Origin: Dermanyssus gallinae
Lineage: Eukaryota > Arthropoda > Arachnida > Mesostigmata > Dermanyssidae
Direction: 5' to 3'
DNA: 64,000 bases
NCBI GenBank assembly: GCA_003439945.1
Contig: QVRM01002099.1
Coordinates: 352,788-416,787, forward strand
The notes under the pieces are model-generated. The model saw nothing but the letters and a program-made list of their open reading frames with translations. It ran no database searches and was not told the origin of the DNA. This document shows, piece after piece, positions 12,100 to 23,580 of the stretch (the stretch's first letter is position 1; every line of letters starts with the position of its first letter). The position numbers and the translations under genes were made by a program.

Positions 12100-13020
12100 G
12101 CGGGGCAGCAACGGCGCCGACTAGTTTCGAGAAAGCTGTCAGCCTACAGGCGCAACTGCTAACTGTACACGGCAGCGGCAAACAATGACCCATGTGTGAA
12201 TAAATAGTAATGGTTTCATCCAAATGACGAAACGTCGCCACAAAATGTGGTAATTTACGGCCAGCCCGGTAAAAACGGAGTGGTAGAGGCGAGGGATCAA
12301 GATAGGCCAGAAAGGGCGCTCCAAATGGGAAGTGGATCTAAGCGGTGAGCTTTCGTTGTGTAAAAACCACATGCTACCTACGAAGATCCTCCGTGTGGAG
12401 AGAGTAGCATGATTGATTGGTTATAGAGCAATATTGGGGGCAAATTGGAGTGCGTGCCATTTGCAAACTTAGCGCTTCCTCAGTAGATTGTTTTGTGTGT
12501 TAACGAAAATCAATGGGACAAGGTTAAAAGAAGCTCCTGTTGACAGGCTGGCGCGAGTTTTCGGCGATGGCTGGGGGTTGCGCCCCGCATGCAACGTGTG
12601 TGTCGAGGTGAGAATTGGTCTTAACTAACTGTGTAAAGACCTTCGATCAAGCCCCCCCCTCCCGCCACCTACTGCCTGATTTCCTTCGGCAAACTGGAGG
12701 AGGTGGTTCTATGCCTTTGGGCTGCAGTGCAAGCCTTTGATCCTAAAGTTGCGCCAATGTTGCGCTAGAGACTTGGTAGGGTCTGGGGGCATATCTCAGT
12801 GGCAAAGATTGCACAACTCAAGAACTGCCTTTAAGTATACATGAAGCAGACTGTCTGAACCGATTCGTGTACCTGCTTGTACGCTGCAAGCAAGCAAGCA
12901 AGCAGTGGAAGCAATTAGAAAAAAGCTGAAGTCATCAAGTGCTGAGCAGTTCCAGCCAGATAGAAACATGTATTTTCGTTCCTGAATATATATGCCTCTC
13001 TAGAAACCGATGGGACGGCA
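12100..13020. other. Spacer, no gene seen
   Basis: I see no credible reading frame. An AAGC tetranucleotide run lies near 12888-12903. Confidence 0.5.
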
Positions 13021-13025
13021 TAGTA

Positions 13026-14098
13026 CAGGGTGTTGCAGGAATATTTGAAGCGCGATATACAGAATTGTAGAGCTCGTTAAAGCAAATATTTTTTCCAATG
13101 GAACATGGTCTCTGAGAAGTCTTGTTTCGGAGTGAGAGCGAAATTTCTACAATTTGTGACACTAGTGTTTTTGCCCGACATAGGAGCACAAAATATGCTG
13201 TTGCGAGACAACCAGTCTTCCTAGACAGAAACTAAGCACACCATCGTGTTCGTGATAAAATTCTGCTCCATCTGAGGAATATGCAAGGCCGGTCAGAAGA
13301 CGCGACATGGTCGCTTAGAAGAGAATTCGCCAAAAATAAAGTTCTTTATTAGCGTTCACACCAAATACTTTAGAATCATAACCCTACGACCACCCACGTG
13401 TTCAAAGCTAACATATGCAACAAATGCGCATTTCATGACGATCATTTTGGTACCAAACTTATGGCAATGCGAGCTGTGGTTGCGGAGTAATTATGATTTT
13501 TCGGCGGGATGTCCAGATTAAGTGCATGAAAAATGACGCGCTGCGGCTGTCGCGCGACACGTCGGCGGTAGTGAACGTCGCCACACAGTCATTTTACATG
13601 CACTTAATCTGGACATCCCGCCGAAAAATCGTAATTACTTGGCAACCACAGCTCGCATTGACACATGTTGTACCAAAATGATCGCCATGAATTGCGTATT
13701 GGCTGAATATGTCAGTTTTGACCGCTGTGAGTGGTTGTAGGGTTATGATTCTAAAGTATTTGGCGTGAATGCTAATAAAGAACTGTATTTTTGGCGAATT
13801 CTCTTCTAAGCGGCCATGTCGCGTCTTCTGACCGGCCTTGCATATTCTTCAGACGGAGCAGAATTTCATCACGAACACAATGGTGTGCTTAGTTTCTGTC
13901 TAGGAAGACTGGTTGTCTCGCAACAGCACATTTTGTGCTCCTATGTCGGGCAAAAACACCAGTGTCACAAATTGTAGTAATTTCACTCTCACTCCGAAAC
14001 AAGACTTCTCAGAGACCATGTTCCATTGGAAAAAATATTTGCTTTAACGAGCTCTACAATTCTGTATATCGCGCTTCAAATATTCCTGCAACACCCTG
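13026..14098. mobile_element. Foldback element 2, 510-bp inverted arms
   Basis: Arms at 13026-13537 and 13588-14098 are inverted copies around a 50-base spacer. The ends read CAGGGTGTTGC and its complement, both flanked by TA (13024-13025 and 14099-14100). Outside lie GCATAG on the left and TATATGC on the right, so the TA duplication is more believable here than for element 1. It encodes no protein. Inside the arms several blocks match element 1 in order: GAGTGAG followed by GAAATTT, GACATAG or TACATAG followed by GCACAAAAT or GCAAAAT, AACCAGTC, and AAATTCTGC. The two are therefore diverged members of one family. Confidence 0.88.
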
Positions 14099-14100
14099 TA

Positions 14101-15541
14101 TATATGCTAGTTGTTACGTGTACAGTAGATACATTCTGCACAGTTGCCACCTTCTTGGGTTTTATCAGACGAATGCCGCTGCCGGTTCTGCTTGCAGGAA
14201 TGCGTTACGTATCACATGACTGGCTGCAAGATACATCGGCGGTTTTTGCATTTTCTGGCCCAATTGAACGGGCGCTAAGCAGAAAAAGATAGTTGCATAG
14301 ACTATATCTTGCATTTGTATGTATTAAATCTCTTGTATAAGCAAATCTAATTTTGACATATATAAATTAAGAGAAAACTGAAGTTGAGTACTTTTGCAGC
14401 ATGTCAATATAGAAAGAATATTATAACCGTGTTTCCCTGCCAAATTCATCACGTATCAGGTTAGTCCACGTCGCCCACCTTAACGTACAGGCAGAACTCA
14501 CCATGTTTTTGCTATTGAAGATGCTTTATTGTTTACTAAATATATGTAGCCATGTGTCCTCAAGTGATTGGACAGCTTCTCTGCAGTAACTGTCAAACAG
14601 ATATTTCAAATGTGGACTCTTCTGGTACCTCTTTCAGCCACCCTTACTCTAGGCGGGGTATAAAATTCGCCTGTGTATATATATATGTTAAGTGTACAAT
14701 CAATATTATGTGTGCTTATGGTGCAAGTAGCACTATGAATATCGAGATAGTAAACATCCTCAACTGGGATCTTAGTCCCAATGCCGATGTTCCTTTAAAC
14801 AACTAGTGAAAACCGGATACGTACGAGCTCCCTCTGCTGAATATCTATGAAAACTGCTAAAACGCTTTTTATTCAGCAGTCAAAAGGTAGCCGGAAGGCC
14901 CTTTTTTTGCGAATTGCCTCGCTTGCTACTGATATGCATATGAGTTGTATAGGCAACGCTGTATTAGTTCTCGTTGCATTCACAGCTTCTTCGAAATGTG
15001 CCTGTCCCCGCTCTTCGCCGCTCATTATGTCCTCTTTTATGGAACGCAAAACCTAGGATATCGGTACCGCGCAAGCAACTGCAGCACTCCAACAATAACC
15101 TTTTAGCTAGCTATAGTACCTACTTAGATGCGCTAAACTATGGCAGAAGGTTAGAGGATAGCGCGACGTGAGATGAGACACTGGCATTGCATGCTGACCT
15201 TGCAGCCTGCAGATGGCCCAGTAGGTAGATTTCAATTGAATCTACAAACATGCTGCATACAAAAAAAACTGCCAGACCATGGCATTGTGAAACTGCCGCC
15301 GTGCAGAGACGAGGAAAATGACATTACGCGGAAGCGACATTTGCGTAGGCTAGGGCATAAGCTGCTCACTGTAACAAAAGAGAGGGTATATCAGGCCTAC
15401 GGTATGTTCGGTATACGACTCCACCGTCCAATATCGTTTCGACACTTGAGGCAAGGAAATGAATAGTTTGATAACGATATGTAGCAGCAGTAAATGTCAA
15501 GTGGCAATATTGTCACGCGTATAATTAAGTCTATTATATCC

Positions 15542-15545
<4 letters not shown>
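14101..15545. other. Spacer, no gene recognised
   Basis: Open frames of 60-97 residues occur here (for example 14847-15056 and 15173-15466), but none has a recognisable domain or splice context. Confidence 0.4.

Positions 15546-15621
<76 letters not shown>
15546..15621. repeat. (AT)n microsatellite
   Basis: About 76 bases of AT, interrupted once by ACAT near 15606. Confidence 0.95.
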
Positions 15622-16284
15622 CGTTGATTTTACATGACTCCACCGACGCCAAGCCTTCTGGTATGGATCCAGCCCAAATAACTCTAGGCGAATCGCAGTT
15701 CAACTCTGCCTCTCTGTGTGAGAGGGGCACTAGTGAAACGAATCTACGAGAGAAAGCTTGCGCCTGCAAACTTGCCAAATCTCAGCTGCAAAATGCCGGA
15801 GGTAATGTCGCTGAGGCATTCGGCCAGGCCGTTATAGCGCCCCCACATCCCTTTCTTACTTTTCGTGGATGCCGCCGGCCTGGCCTGGCCATGCTCCTCC
15901 TCGCAATAGGCCATCGGCAGCGTGCCGTCAGCTCACGTAGTAGACGAACGAGTAGCGGGTCGAGTAGCGCAATGGGAATCTCAGCGCTTCCCCCGTGCCG
16001 TGAGTTTGGTGGCCGACGCTCAGAGGGGCATCAGGAACACGACGGAACACCGTCCTCGGCCCCGACTACTGTGTGTATGTGCGTACGCTCTCGCCGGCCG
16101 GAAAGTAGCGGCGCGACGGTTTCCGGGTACGCTGTTGACGGTACCGACGGCACAATGCGTCCAAAAATCATCGCGCGCAAATGCATTTCTGCACACCAAC
16201 CCATACACACGCATACTCACTACAGGTGTTTGGAGCAGACACGAAACGCGTACGCCGCCGCCTGCCTTCGTCTTAACGATAATA
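15622..16284. other. GC-rich segment with a long plus-strand open frame
   Basis: A 229-residue open frame runs from 15624 to 16313 into the following minisatellite. The other frames and the opposite strand are also partly open because the segment is GC-rich, and no domain, periodic structure or splice site supports coding. I treat it as non-coding unless transcripts show otherwise. Confidence 0.35.
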
Positions 16285-16553
16285 GGCTCGAGGCGGATGG
16301 AGGAGGCACATAGGTGGGCTCGAGGCGGATGGAGGAGGCACATAGGTGGGCTCGAGGCGGATGGAGGAGACACATAGGTGGGCTCGAGGCGGATAGAGAA
16401 GCCACATATGTGGGCTTGAGGCGGATAGAGGAGCCACATATGTGAGCTTGAGGCGGATGGGGGAGACACATAGGTGGACTCGAGGCGGATGGAGGAGACA
16501 CATAGATGGGCTCGAGGCGGGTAGAGGAGCCACAAAGGTGGGCTTGAGGCGGG
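16285..16553. repeat. Minisatellite, 32-bp unit, about 8.5 copies
   Basis: The unit GGCTCGAGGCGGATGGAGGA plus CACATAGGTG (32 bases with variants) is repeated about eight and a half times. Copies differ by single substitutions, and the central copies share the variant CATATGTG. Because 32 is not a multiple of three, the array stays open in several frames over distance, which explains the Pro- and Ser-rich minus-strand frames across it. Confidence 0.95.
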
Positions 16554-18240
16554 TCCTATTCAACCCACTTCAATAGTTTCAGCTCGAGATTGCAAGCGTC
16601 TTCGCGTACAGCCAGCGACAAACAGATCGTGTCAACGTCTCAATGCGATTCGGGACGCTTGGCCAGCGCCGCCTGGCGAGACATAGGCTTCAGGCGTCAG
16701 GCGTCAGTCGTCGGCCGTGTGGCGTTCTATGTGGCCGCCTCAACAGCAACGATTAATACGTCGACACTAACACAGACAGCCAGGCTGCAGCCAGTTTCAT
16801 GTAGACGGAGGAAAGGTGGGCAAACCGTGGTGTAGCGAGCCTTGCGGGCCGGCCGACCGTTCTCCGTTTTGGTTTTTGCAGAACGACCGTTACTGTGGCA
16901 CTGGCTCAACGGTAACGTTAGTTACAACGGCAACAACAGCAACAGCGATTACGCAAGCAACGACACGGCAGCAGCAGCAGCAACAACAGCAACTGCCTGG
17001 CCACGATTACGAGTACCGTGAAATAGTACTACTTCTACTAACGTTCGAACTGACACTGGCGTCGCTATTGCTAGAGAGCTAATTGCTTTACATCTAATTA
17101 GGAATAACGACAGTAACTGTACAGTTGCTACGATAGCTACATCTGCTTCAACTACAGTAAATATTCTCGCACTAGTACTACAACTACTACTACTACTACT
17201 ACTAACACTACTAACCAGAGCTAATCGTTCTTCGGCGCCTCTGACTCTATTGAAATGTACCATCTCAGCAAAGAGGTGTGCCATCAAAACGCATGCTCAT
17301 TTGTTTGGCGCCATCATGTTCGCCGCGTCGCGTTCGCCACTACCTCATGATGATGACTGGGTGCATCGCAACTCACTTAAAACAACGGCTGAACAAGACA
17401 GCTGACTCCGGCACGCATTGGTGGGGCCGATGGCACCACTCATGACGACGTCAACAACGACAACAACCACAGCAACAGCAACAACAACAACCACAGCAGA
17501 AACAACAACAACAACAACAACAACAACAGCAACAACCACAGCAGCAACAACAACGTCCAAAATCTCTGGAAGTAGAAACTACAACTCGCTCTGCTTGTGA
17601 GTACTGCTGCTGCTGCTGCTGTTGGCGGCGGTGGTAGTGGTGCCGTTGCGGAATGTCGAGGGGGTGGATTTCGTCGATATGTACGACGAGTCGTACATGT
17701 TGAAGGAACGAAGCGGGCGGTTGCCGAGACAGACCGAGCAAGCGAAGTCAACGCCGACGTAAATGTGACGCGCTTATTACGACGACGACGACGACGACGA
17801 AAAGGACAACTTCCGACATACCGTCGCTCTCGCCTAGTCTGTCTTTACGAACGTACACGTTCTGCCGATCGTCAGCTGCGTGGTTTACAGGGGCGACGGC
17901 GGCGGCGGCGACAACAGCAGCAATACAATAACAATGAAACAAACAAGAAAATAGTAACAACGGCAGTAACAACAACACAAACAAGAACAATTAAACAAAC
18001 AGGAAAATAGTAACAACGACAAAACAACAACAACAAAGTAAAAACAACACAAACAAGAACAACAGCAACAAACCAACAAACAACATCCACAACCACAACA
18101 ACAACAAACAACATCAACAACCACAACAACAACAACAACACAAACAAACAAGAACAACGACACAAACAAGAACAACACCAACAAACCAACAAGAACAACA
18201 GCAACAACCACAACAACAACAACAACGACGACGACAATGC
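16554..18240. repeat. Low-complexity CAG, ACT and CAA-rich tract
   Basis: Trinucleotide runs dominate: CAG/CAA near 16965-16995, ACT near 17175-17205, CAA at about 17445-17560, CGA/ACG near 17778-17800, and a long interrupted CAA/ACA tract at about 17920-18240 made of phrases such as ACAACAACAACA and AACAAACAAC. Frames crossing it give Thr, Gln, Asn, Val or Leu runs according to strand and are not genes. The strand bias (C and A on plus, G and T on minus) continues for more than 300 bases. Confidence 0.85.
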
Positions 18241-18670
18241 CGACCGGCTGCAAGCCTGCTAATTGGCACGCTCATTACCGGCGAGCCATTGCGTTTTCAT
18301 GCGTCATTGACAGACGGGGTTCGTACCCAGACACGCACAGCCGCTCGTTCGCTCGCTCGCTCGCTCGCCCGCACACACGCGGACCTGCGCACGCCGTCGT
18401 CGTTGGCCGCCCGTCAGAGTTTGTCGGGCCGAGCAAAGAAGGGGCGCCAGTCGCGCGAAGGCGACTACGCCCTTTTTGTGCCCCCTTCTTCTTCTTGCCG
18501 TCGCCGTCATGGTCGTGGTTCCCCCCGGTCCGACAGGTTCTTCTCTTCAACGGGAACGAGGCAGGCGTAGTAAGCAGTCAGCGTAGCAGACTGGACGTGT
18601 GCTCCATGTGCTTCATTCGTCTTCGTCGTGCTTTTCGTTGCTCCGTCGCCGCCGTCGCCACCGCCGCTAG
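18241..18670. other. GC-rich segment, no gene recognised
   Basis: GC-rich DNA with a CGCT tetranucleotide run near 18343-18369. Open frames exist in several registers (145 residues from 18237, 93 from 18289), which is expected from the composition. I see no domain. Confidence 0.4.
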
Positions 18671-18671
18671 G

Positions 18672-18755
18672 TGAAGGGTGGTGGGGGGTGGTGGAGGGGT
18701 GGTGGGGTGGTGGGTGTGGGGTTGAGGGGGTGGTGGGTTGAGGGGGCAGGTGAGG
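18672..18755 (+). repeat. G-rich block, potential quadruplex
   Basis: GGTGGGGGGTGGTGG-type sequence continues for about 80 bases with many runs of three to six G separated by one to four bases. This fits the usual G-quadruplex rule several times over on the plus strand. No gene boundary is visible next to it, so a regulatory role is unproven. Confidence 0.8.
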
Positions 18756-19598
18756 GTGCCTCTGTAGCACCATGTGCTTGCTTGCGTTTCGAGTAGTAGT
18801 CGTCGTCGTCGTTGTCCTCGACAGGCTTCCGATATGGCGGAGATGACGTAGACGGCGGTGACGCCCGACCGAAGACCTGGTGGCTGCTCCGGTGTTCAGC
18901 CCTCAGCAGCCAGAGAACAGAGTAGCACTGGCAACAAGCGGCGGCGGTACTGGGTCATTGGGCCGCTCTGCCGCTTGCCGTCTGCCAGTTACTGCGGGCA
19001 GGGCATGAAAACGTGGTGGTGAGCTTTGGGCTCGAGCGAGCGCGACGCCCCGTCGAACCGACCCCCCCAGCTATCCAGTCAAGCCAGCGGAGGAGCATTG
19101 CTTGGTTGAGGGAAACGGCGAAAGGAAACGGGCGCTTAAAGACGAGGAGACGGTAGCAGCAGCAGCACACACGCATGCACATGGGGTAGTGTTGGTTTTC
19201 CGCCATGGGGTAGTCTTGGTTTTCCGCGCACGGCCAGCCATCACTGCGTCACTGATCGCCCTGAGTTTCATCAGTGCCACAAACATAGCTGCCTAGGCGG
19301 CAGCTTTGCAGATTTGCGGACCACTTTTTGTTCGGCGAATCTTCAGCGGGTTGGCAGTGCTAACCAGCAAGGGAGACGACGACGACGATAGCAAGCGGCA
19401 GCAATATCTTTTTTTTCATGAATTTGCTCGCAGCAATGCGCTAAGTACCACGCGGTTGATTGTCCGGCACTGCAACGAAGATCTTTACACTTCTTCTCTC
19501 GGTGGAACGGCAGGACAACAAATATTTATGTTTAATAATAACATGAACTATTTTGTACATACTTTATTCGAGTGAAATAAATATGATTGATTGATATC
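18756..19598. other. GC-rich to mixed segment, no gene recognised
   Basis: No gene is recognised. A short direct repeat, GGGGTAGT(G/C)TTGGTTTTCCGC, occurs twice at about 19181-19227. At the right end, AATAAATATGATTGATTGATA (19577-19597) contains a polyadenylation-type AATAAA, but no transcript leading to it can be seen. Confidence 0.4.
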
Positions 19599-19806
19599 TT
19601 TTTTTTTTATTTAATGGGGGGTTTGATGGTAATGCACCATCTCGATATTTTTCGATCATGGTCGATTTTTAATCCACTCCGGCATTTACCTTGTTTGAAT
19701 TGGGAACTATGAAAACCAATTTAGGAGTGGCCGGTTTGGGTCTCGAGCCCAGGGCTGCCGAATGCAAGGCAAAGGCACTAAGCCATCTTGCTCGGTATCA
19801 TCGGTA
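19599..19806 (-). mobile_element. tRNA-derived SINE, type III
   Basis: On the minus strand the copy begins near 19806 with a tRNA-like head. An A-box-like GATGGCTTAGTGCC lies about 40 bases before a B-box-like GGGCTCGAGACCC, the spacing of an RNA polymerase III internal promoter. A tRNA-unrelated body follows, and the copy ends in an A-rich tail (the T run at 19599-19608 on plus). I found no clear target-site duplication and no second copy in the window. It is not a functional tRNA gene, because the arms do not fold into a full cloverleaf. Confidence 0.55.
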
Positions 19807-20512
19807 ACAACTGCATTGAGACAGCAACGTAGCAGCGTGGTTTGCTGCTCCCGCAGCATAGAAAGTAAATTTCAATCGCTGATCTATGCAATATGCTAGC
19901 CCGCGCACTCTCTCTTCCTCTGCTTCAATTTGTTTTTCTCAGTTATTTCCGGTCACTTTATTTCTCTCTCACTCTCTTTATCTTTTGCTTATAGCACTCT
20001 CACTCTCACTCACTGGCATTTTTTCTCTGGCGCGCTCTTGATCTCTATATTGTTCACCTAACTCTTCTATCTCGTCCGTCACCTCTGTCGTTTGCCTCCA
20101 CGGGCCACCTACATACTTACCTACAAGCAAAAAAGAGACAGGCGACGAAGAGAAAAGACACACATAGTAACTTCAGGGCCTAGACACAGACACTCACAAG
20201 CACGCATCAAAACTTGTACGCACTCTGCTCTGTGGGGCAGCCGGTCAAAATAACACAACTGGGCTCACTCGCGTGATTCCGTTGGATACTCACACTACGG
20301 CTACGAGCTTTTCCTAAAAACGTTATTCCTACATAGCTATTAGGTAAATTGGTTGTCTGTTTTGTCAAACTTTTTGCTAGTTATTTCGCCGTGTCATGCG
20401 AGCGTGTAGAGATCACGGCTATAAAAATGTATCCTCTGTTAGAGGGACTGTTTTGCTCAGTTTTTTTTCTCTACGAAATCAGCTTTCATGCACGCAGTAG
20501 GTGATTCTTGGT
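19807..20512. other. Spacer, no gene seen
   Basis: A CT-rich patch lies at about 19908-20020. I see no reading frame or RNA gene. Confidence 0.5.
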
Positions 20513-20684
20513 CGAGCCCGGTGGCGTGGTGCATTCGTCTGCGCCTCGCGATCGAAGGAGACACATAGGTGCGCGGGTTTGAGCCTCACCGTTGCACATT
20601 TGTACTTATGGGGGTCCGTCTATGAAGCAATGCGAAAAGCACGCCCGTGGACGCTAAATCTTGGCTGAGGCTCAGCCCGAAAAG
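20513..20684 (+). mobile_element. tRNA-derived SINE, type I, copy 1
   Basis: The head GAGCCCGGTGGCGTGGTGCAT contains an A-box-like TGGCGTGGTG. About 50 bases on comes GCGGGTTTGAGCCTC, a degenerate B box. The body (GGGGGTCCGTCTATGAAGCA, then CGTGGACG, TAAATCTTGGCTGAGG and TCAGCCCGAAAA) matches the minus-strand copy at 45591-45760 base for base over most of its length. Such composite elements are transcribed by RNA polymerase III and moved by LINE enzymes. The tail here is short (AAAA). Confidence 0.8.
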
Positions 20685-22234
20685 TTTAGATTATTGCTTC
20701 TCATCAATCATTATAGCCTGTATCACACTAACTTGCTAGCTAATAGTCAGCATCAGTAACTTAGCACTGCCATGGCAGTCTTTAGGTGAGCAACGATAAT
20801 ACCCTTGCAATTGCATATTATGGAGGCTTATTAATTTGATGTTGCTGAGTTTATCCTGTGGATTATTAAACTATATTACTTTCTTTGATATTAATTACAC
20901 TACATAACTAGGCAAAGTTGCATTTAATAGACATTTTGGCACTGTATATTTTTTTAATTCTTAAATATATCCAATAAATAAATGAGATAACCGATTTTAA
21001 TGAGTCGAAAAGTACTTTCCAGTCAGGCAGGCTATCGATTCCCCAGGGCATTTTGCTTGCTGTATCTCGAGGACAGGTTCTACGTGTGTTTTTACTGCTT
21101 CTAGTGAAGTGAATTTCTTTGCCTGTAGATAGTCCTGCAGTCATCTGAGAAAATGGTAGACCGACGGTTCGATGTCAGGTGTCAAGTACGGTAGATGCGG
21201 TAACATTTCCCAATCAAAACTTGGTATTTTACGCAGGCGGGGTAAACAAGACTATGTCTCCTTCTTTAGAAGGCGGCAAAACCTTGGTTGAACTGAGCAC
21301 GGTAAGCACAGAGCAAAATCATGTCTATCAAATATGTTGATAGTCCCGATTGTCGACTGAATGAGAACTAAAAAGTAGAACCTACAGTACAAGGTACAGT
21401 GACTTAAACATTGTCGCAAATAACCCATCGTTCTCAGGTATCCATTAGTGCTACTTAAAACCACGAAACCATGGGCACGAAGGCGAGTAGCAATGGTCGT
21501 GTGACACAACCCAAAGTCCATGGCACTTCACGCGTAGTCGGGATTCTGTCCCATGGTTTTGCGCAAGCGACCCTCTGCGAGCATAGTAGGCCTTCCAGAG
21601 CGAGGTTTATCCAGGAGGCTTTATTTGCCGGAACCGACCTTGGCGAACCAATTCTAGCGCGAGGCCTTCGAAATGCCGTCCTTGCCGAAATCGCTCTAGA
21701 TTTTTCAAGCAGCTTCCGCGGCAGTAAGGCCCTTCTTAACATACACAACATGTCCGCTCATAAATGGCAAAAATAACGCCTGAGATCACTTTTTGAAACT
21801 TTCGAGGATTCTACAGTCAATTGCGCTCACATAAATATATATGCTATGTTTTGCACACATAGGAGACTCTCAGCGGCGTTGCGGGTGTTTAGAAATACAT
21901 CTAAGTCTTACATGCCGCGAGCAGCTGACTGTATAATTGTGTAATCTGTATAAGTGTTTATGCTATATGCATGCTCAATATGAGTGAAATATATATGATG
22001 ATTAATAGAAATACATCTAAGAATGCTAATTACTTTGTAAACTATTGTATATATTGGCGATCCATCAGGTAAATTAGAAATAAAATGCATTAAACATCTT
22101 CTATTATATTTTTCGGAGTAGTTTTCTCGGATATTTTATTTCACGGAGTAGAGCTCTGCACACTAACCGAGCAGTGTTCTAATTTGTTTATCTCTGTGAA
22201 ACAAAAGAAAATCTTAAAGTGAGACGATGATGTA
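20685..22234. other. Spacer with one unexplained two-strand open region
   Basis: The segment is mostly AT-rich. At 21455-21776 both strands are open for about 100 residues (plus 21471-21776, minus 21751-21455). I recognise neither protein. It could be a transposon piece. Confidence 0.3.
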
Positions 22235-22409
22235 GCAATGCGGTCTGCGGGACTAGTCTTGGTTATCATCTACCAGGGTTTGATCCCCAATGTTGATCGA
22301 GTGTTCTCTGAGCGATGCTCATTGGGAATGAATGGTAAACCGCCGAGAGTCTGCGGCCATGCTGCGACAAGGACTGTTGGGGAACCCTAGATATGTTAAT
22401 ATGTTCGCC
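22235..22409 (+). mobile_element. tRNA-derived SINE, type II, copy 1
   Basis: The copy shares with 23313-23516 the head (GACTAGT, ATCATCTACC, GGTTTGATCCCC as a B-box-like stretch) and the body (GCGATGCTCATTG, GAGAGTC, GCGGCCATGCTGC, ACAAGGACTGT, AACCCTAGATA). The two copies are about 75-80 percent alike by eye. The B-box match suggests a tRNA-like origin, but the A box is weak. Confidence 0.6.
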
Positions 22410-22514
22410 TATGCTGCCGCTATATTTATATAACTACATAGTGGGCCTCTGAGTCTAAATTAACGTGAATTGTATCGGTTCTTTTTGACCCCGTATCTAA
22501 ATGGAAGCAGATAT

Positions 22515-23306
22515 TTAGATGAAATTTTTTGCGTACCCTCTGCTCACCTGACCACTTTTCAATTCGGGGTCGAAACCAGCACATCATTATGTGCCAAAAG
22601 ATCCTATCTGATTTTTAAACACTTTCTTTATAGCGCTTTTGAGGGAGTCCACGTTAGCATATCGAGATTTGTTGAACTTTGGCCCAGTCACGCGCCATAT
22701 ATAAAGTAGTCCATGGTATTCAAATAGGGTTGTTCGTCGGCTGCACGTCCCTGCCTCAAAACGTGCTCACATGTTCAGGCAGCCACTTACGTACTCGAGG
22801 GCTGGTATGAGTGGGAGCGCCATCTTGCTAAAAGGCGTATAACAATCTCGTAGATACTTTATGTGGCCACAGCTTTATTACAGTTTGTAGAACACGCAAG
22901 TAAATTTTGTACTGGTTTTGCCTTTGCGAAGAAAGCATGGCCGCATGGCGTCTCCTTTGAGTCTCCACCAAGAGTAGCCAACGGGCTGGACACCACACGA
23001 CCAAGAGTAAACACCGACACCGGGAATTTGATTTTTCTACAATGGAGACATCGTCTGGACCAGCGGTCGGGCAAGCCGGCGGTCGTTTCTCGTCAGATTA
23101 GACCAACTAGCTTCATCAAGCAAGTCTATTGGCTTCCACAGCTTCAGAAAGTATTCGTCTGACTCATAGAACCATGGAACAATGTTTGAGGTCCTCGTGA
23201 ACAAGCATGCACATCGCGGCATTATAGTCATGTTAATTTCTCGCGCAACATTGCTGATAGATGTAGAATGGTTTTCAGAAATTCGCAGTTCGACTGTTTC
23301 GAACAC
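22515..23306 (-). pseudogene. Tc1/mariner-type transposase remnant
   Basis: Read on the minus strand, the sequence starts with a helix-turn-helix-like stretch (SENHSTSISNVAREINMT, about 23285-23232), then LLDEASWSNLTRNDRRLA (about 23134-23081), the place of the first catalytic Asp. After a gap and frameshift comes QDGAPTHTSPRVRKWLPEH (about 22825-22769) with the second Asp in the classic QQDGAP setting. NTMDYFIYGA follows with the third Asp, then ANVDSLKSAIKKVFKN (about 22660-22613), a familiar C-terminal stretch of mariner transposases. Stops and frameshifts separate these blocks, so no active enzyme is made. The remnant lies between two type II SINE copies. Confidence 0.8.
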
Positions 23307-23312
23307 GTGAGT

Positions 23313-23516
23313 TGTGGCGGCGTTGTCTAGGAGACTAGTGCGCTAGTCATGGTCGTCATCTACCGGGGTGTCGATCTGGTTCGATCCCTGTTGCTAGTCG
23401 AATTTTCTTTAAGCGATGCTCATTGAGAATAGATGATAAACCATACCGCTGAGAGTCAGCGGCCATGCTGCCACAAGGACTGTCAAGGAAACCCTAGATA
23501 GCTTAACATGTCCGGC
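23313..23516 (+). mobile_element. tRNA-derived SINE, type II, copy 2
   Basis: This is the fuller of the two type II copies. After GCGGCGTTGTCTAGGAGACTAGTGC it has ATCTACCGGGG and a B-box-like GGTTCGATCCC (about 23378-23388), then the shared body down to AACCCTAGATAGCTTAACATG. It lies in direct orientation relative to copy 1, about 1.08 kb away. Confidence 0.65.
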
Positions 23517-23580
23517 CCTCGGTGCATTGAAGATATACCTCTTACGTTACGTTCCAATCCCGTAGAGGACGGAGGATAGT

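Noticed and set aside
15624..16535. Long frames of 229, 171 and 151 residues over and before the 32-bp minisatellite
   Set aside because: Several frames on both strands are open together because of GC content and the repeat array. The periodic Pro/Ser or Glu/Gly peptides follow from the 32-bp unit.
16285..16553. CRISPR-like regular array
   Set aside because: Units follow one another directly without unique spacers, so it is a minisatellite in eukaryotic DNA.
17345..18253. Overlapping frames rich in Val, Leu, Cys or Thr
   Set aside because: They are translations of CAA, ACT and CAG repeats in different frames and strands, with no unique sequence to support a gene.
18301..18330. B-box-like GGGTTCGTACCC
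   Set aside because: There is no A box at proper spacing and no tRNA-like arms.
20513..20600. Functional tRNA gene
   Set aside because: The A and B boxes are present, but the arms do not form a full cloverleaf, and the sequence continues into a body shared with another copy. It is a SINE head.
21455..21776. About 100-residue frames open on both strands
   Set aside because: Neither reading shows a domain or splice context; I kept it only as an unexplained region.
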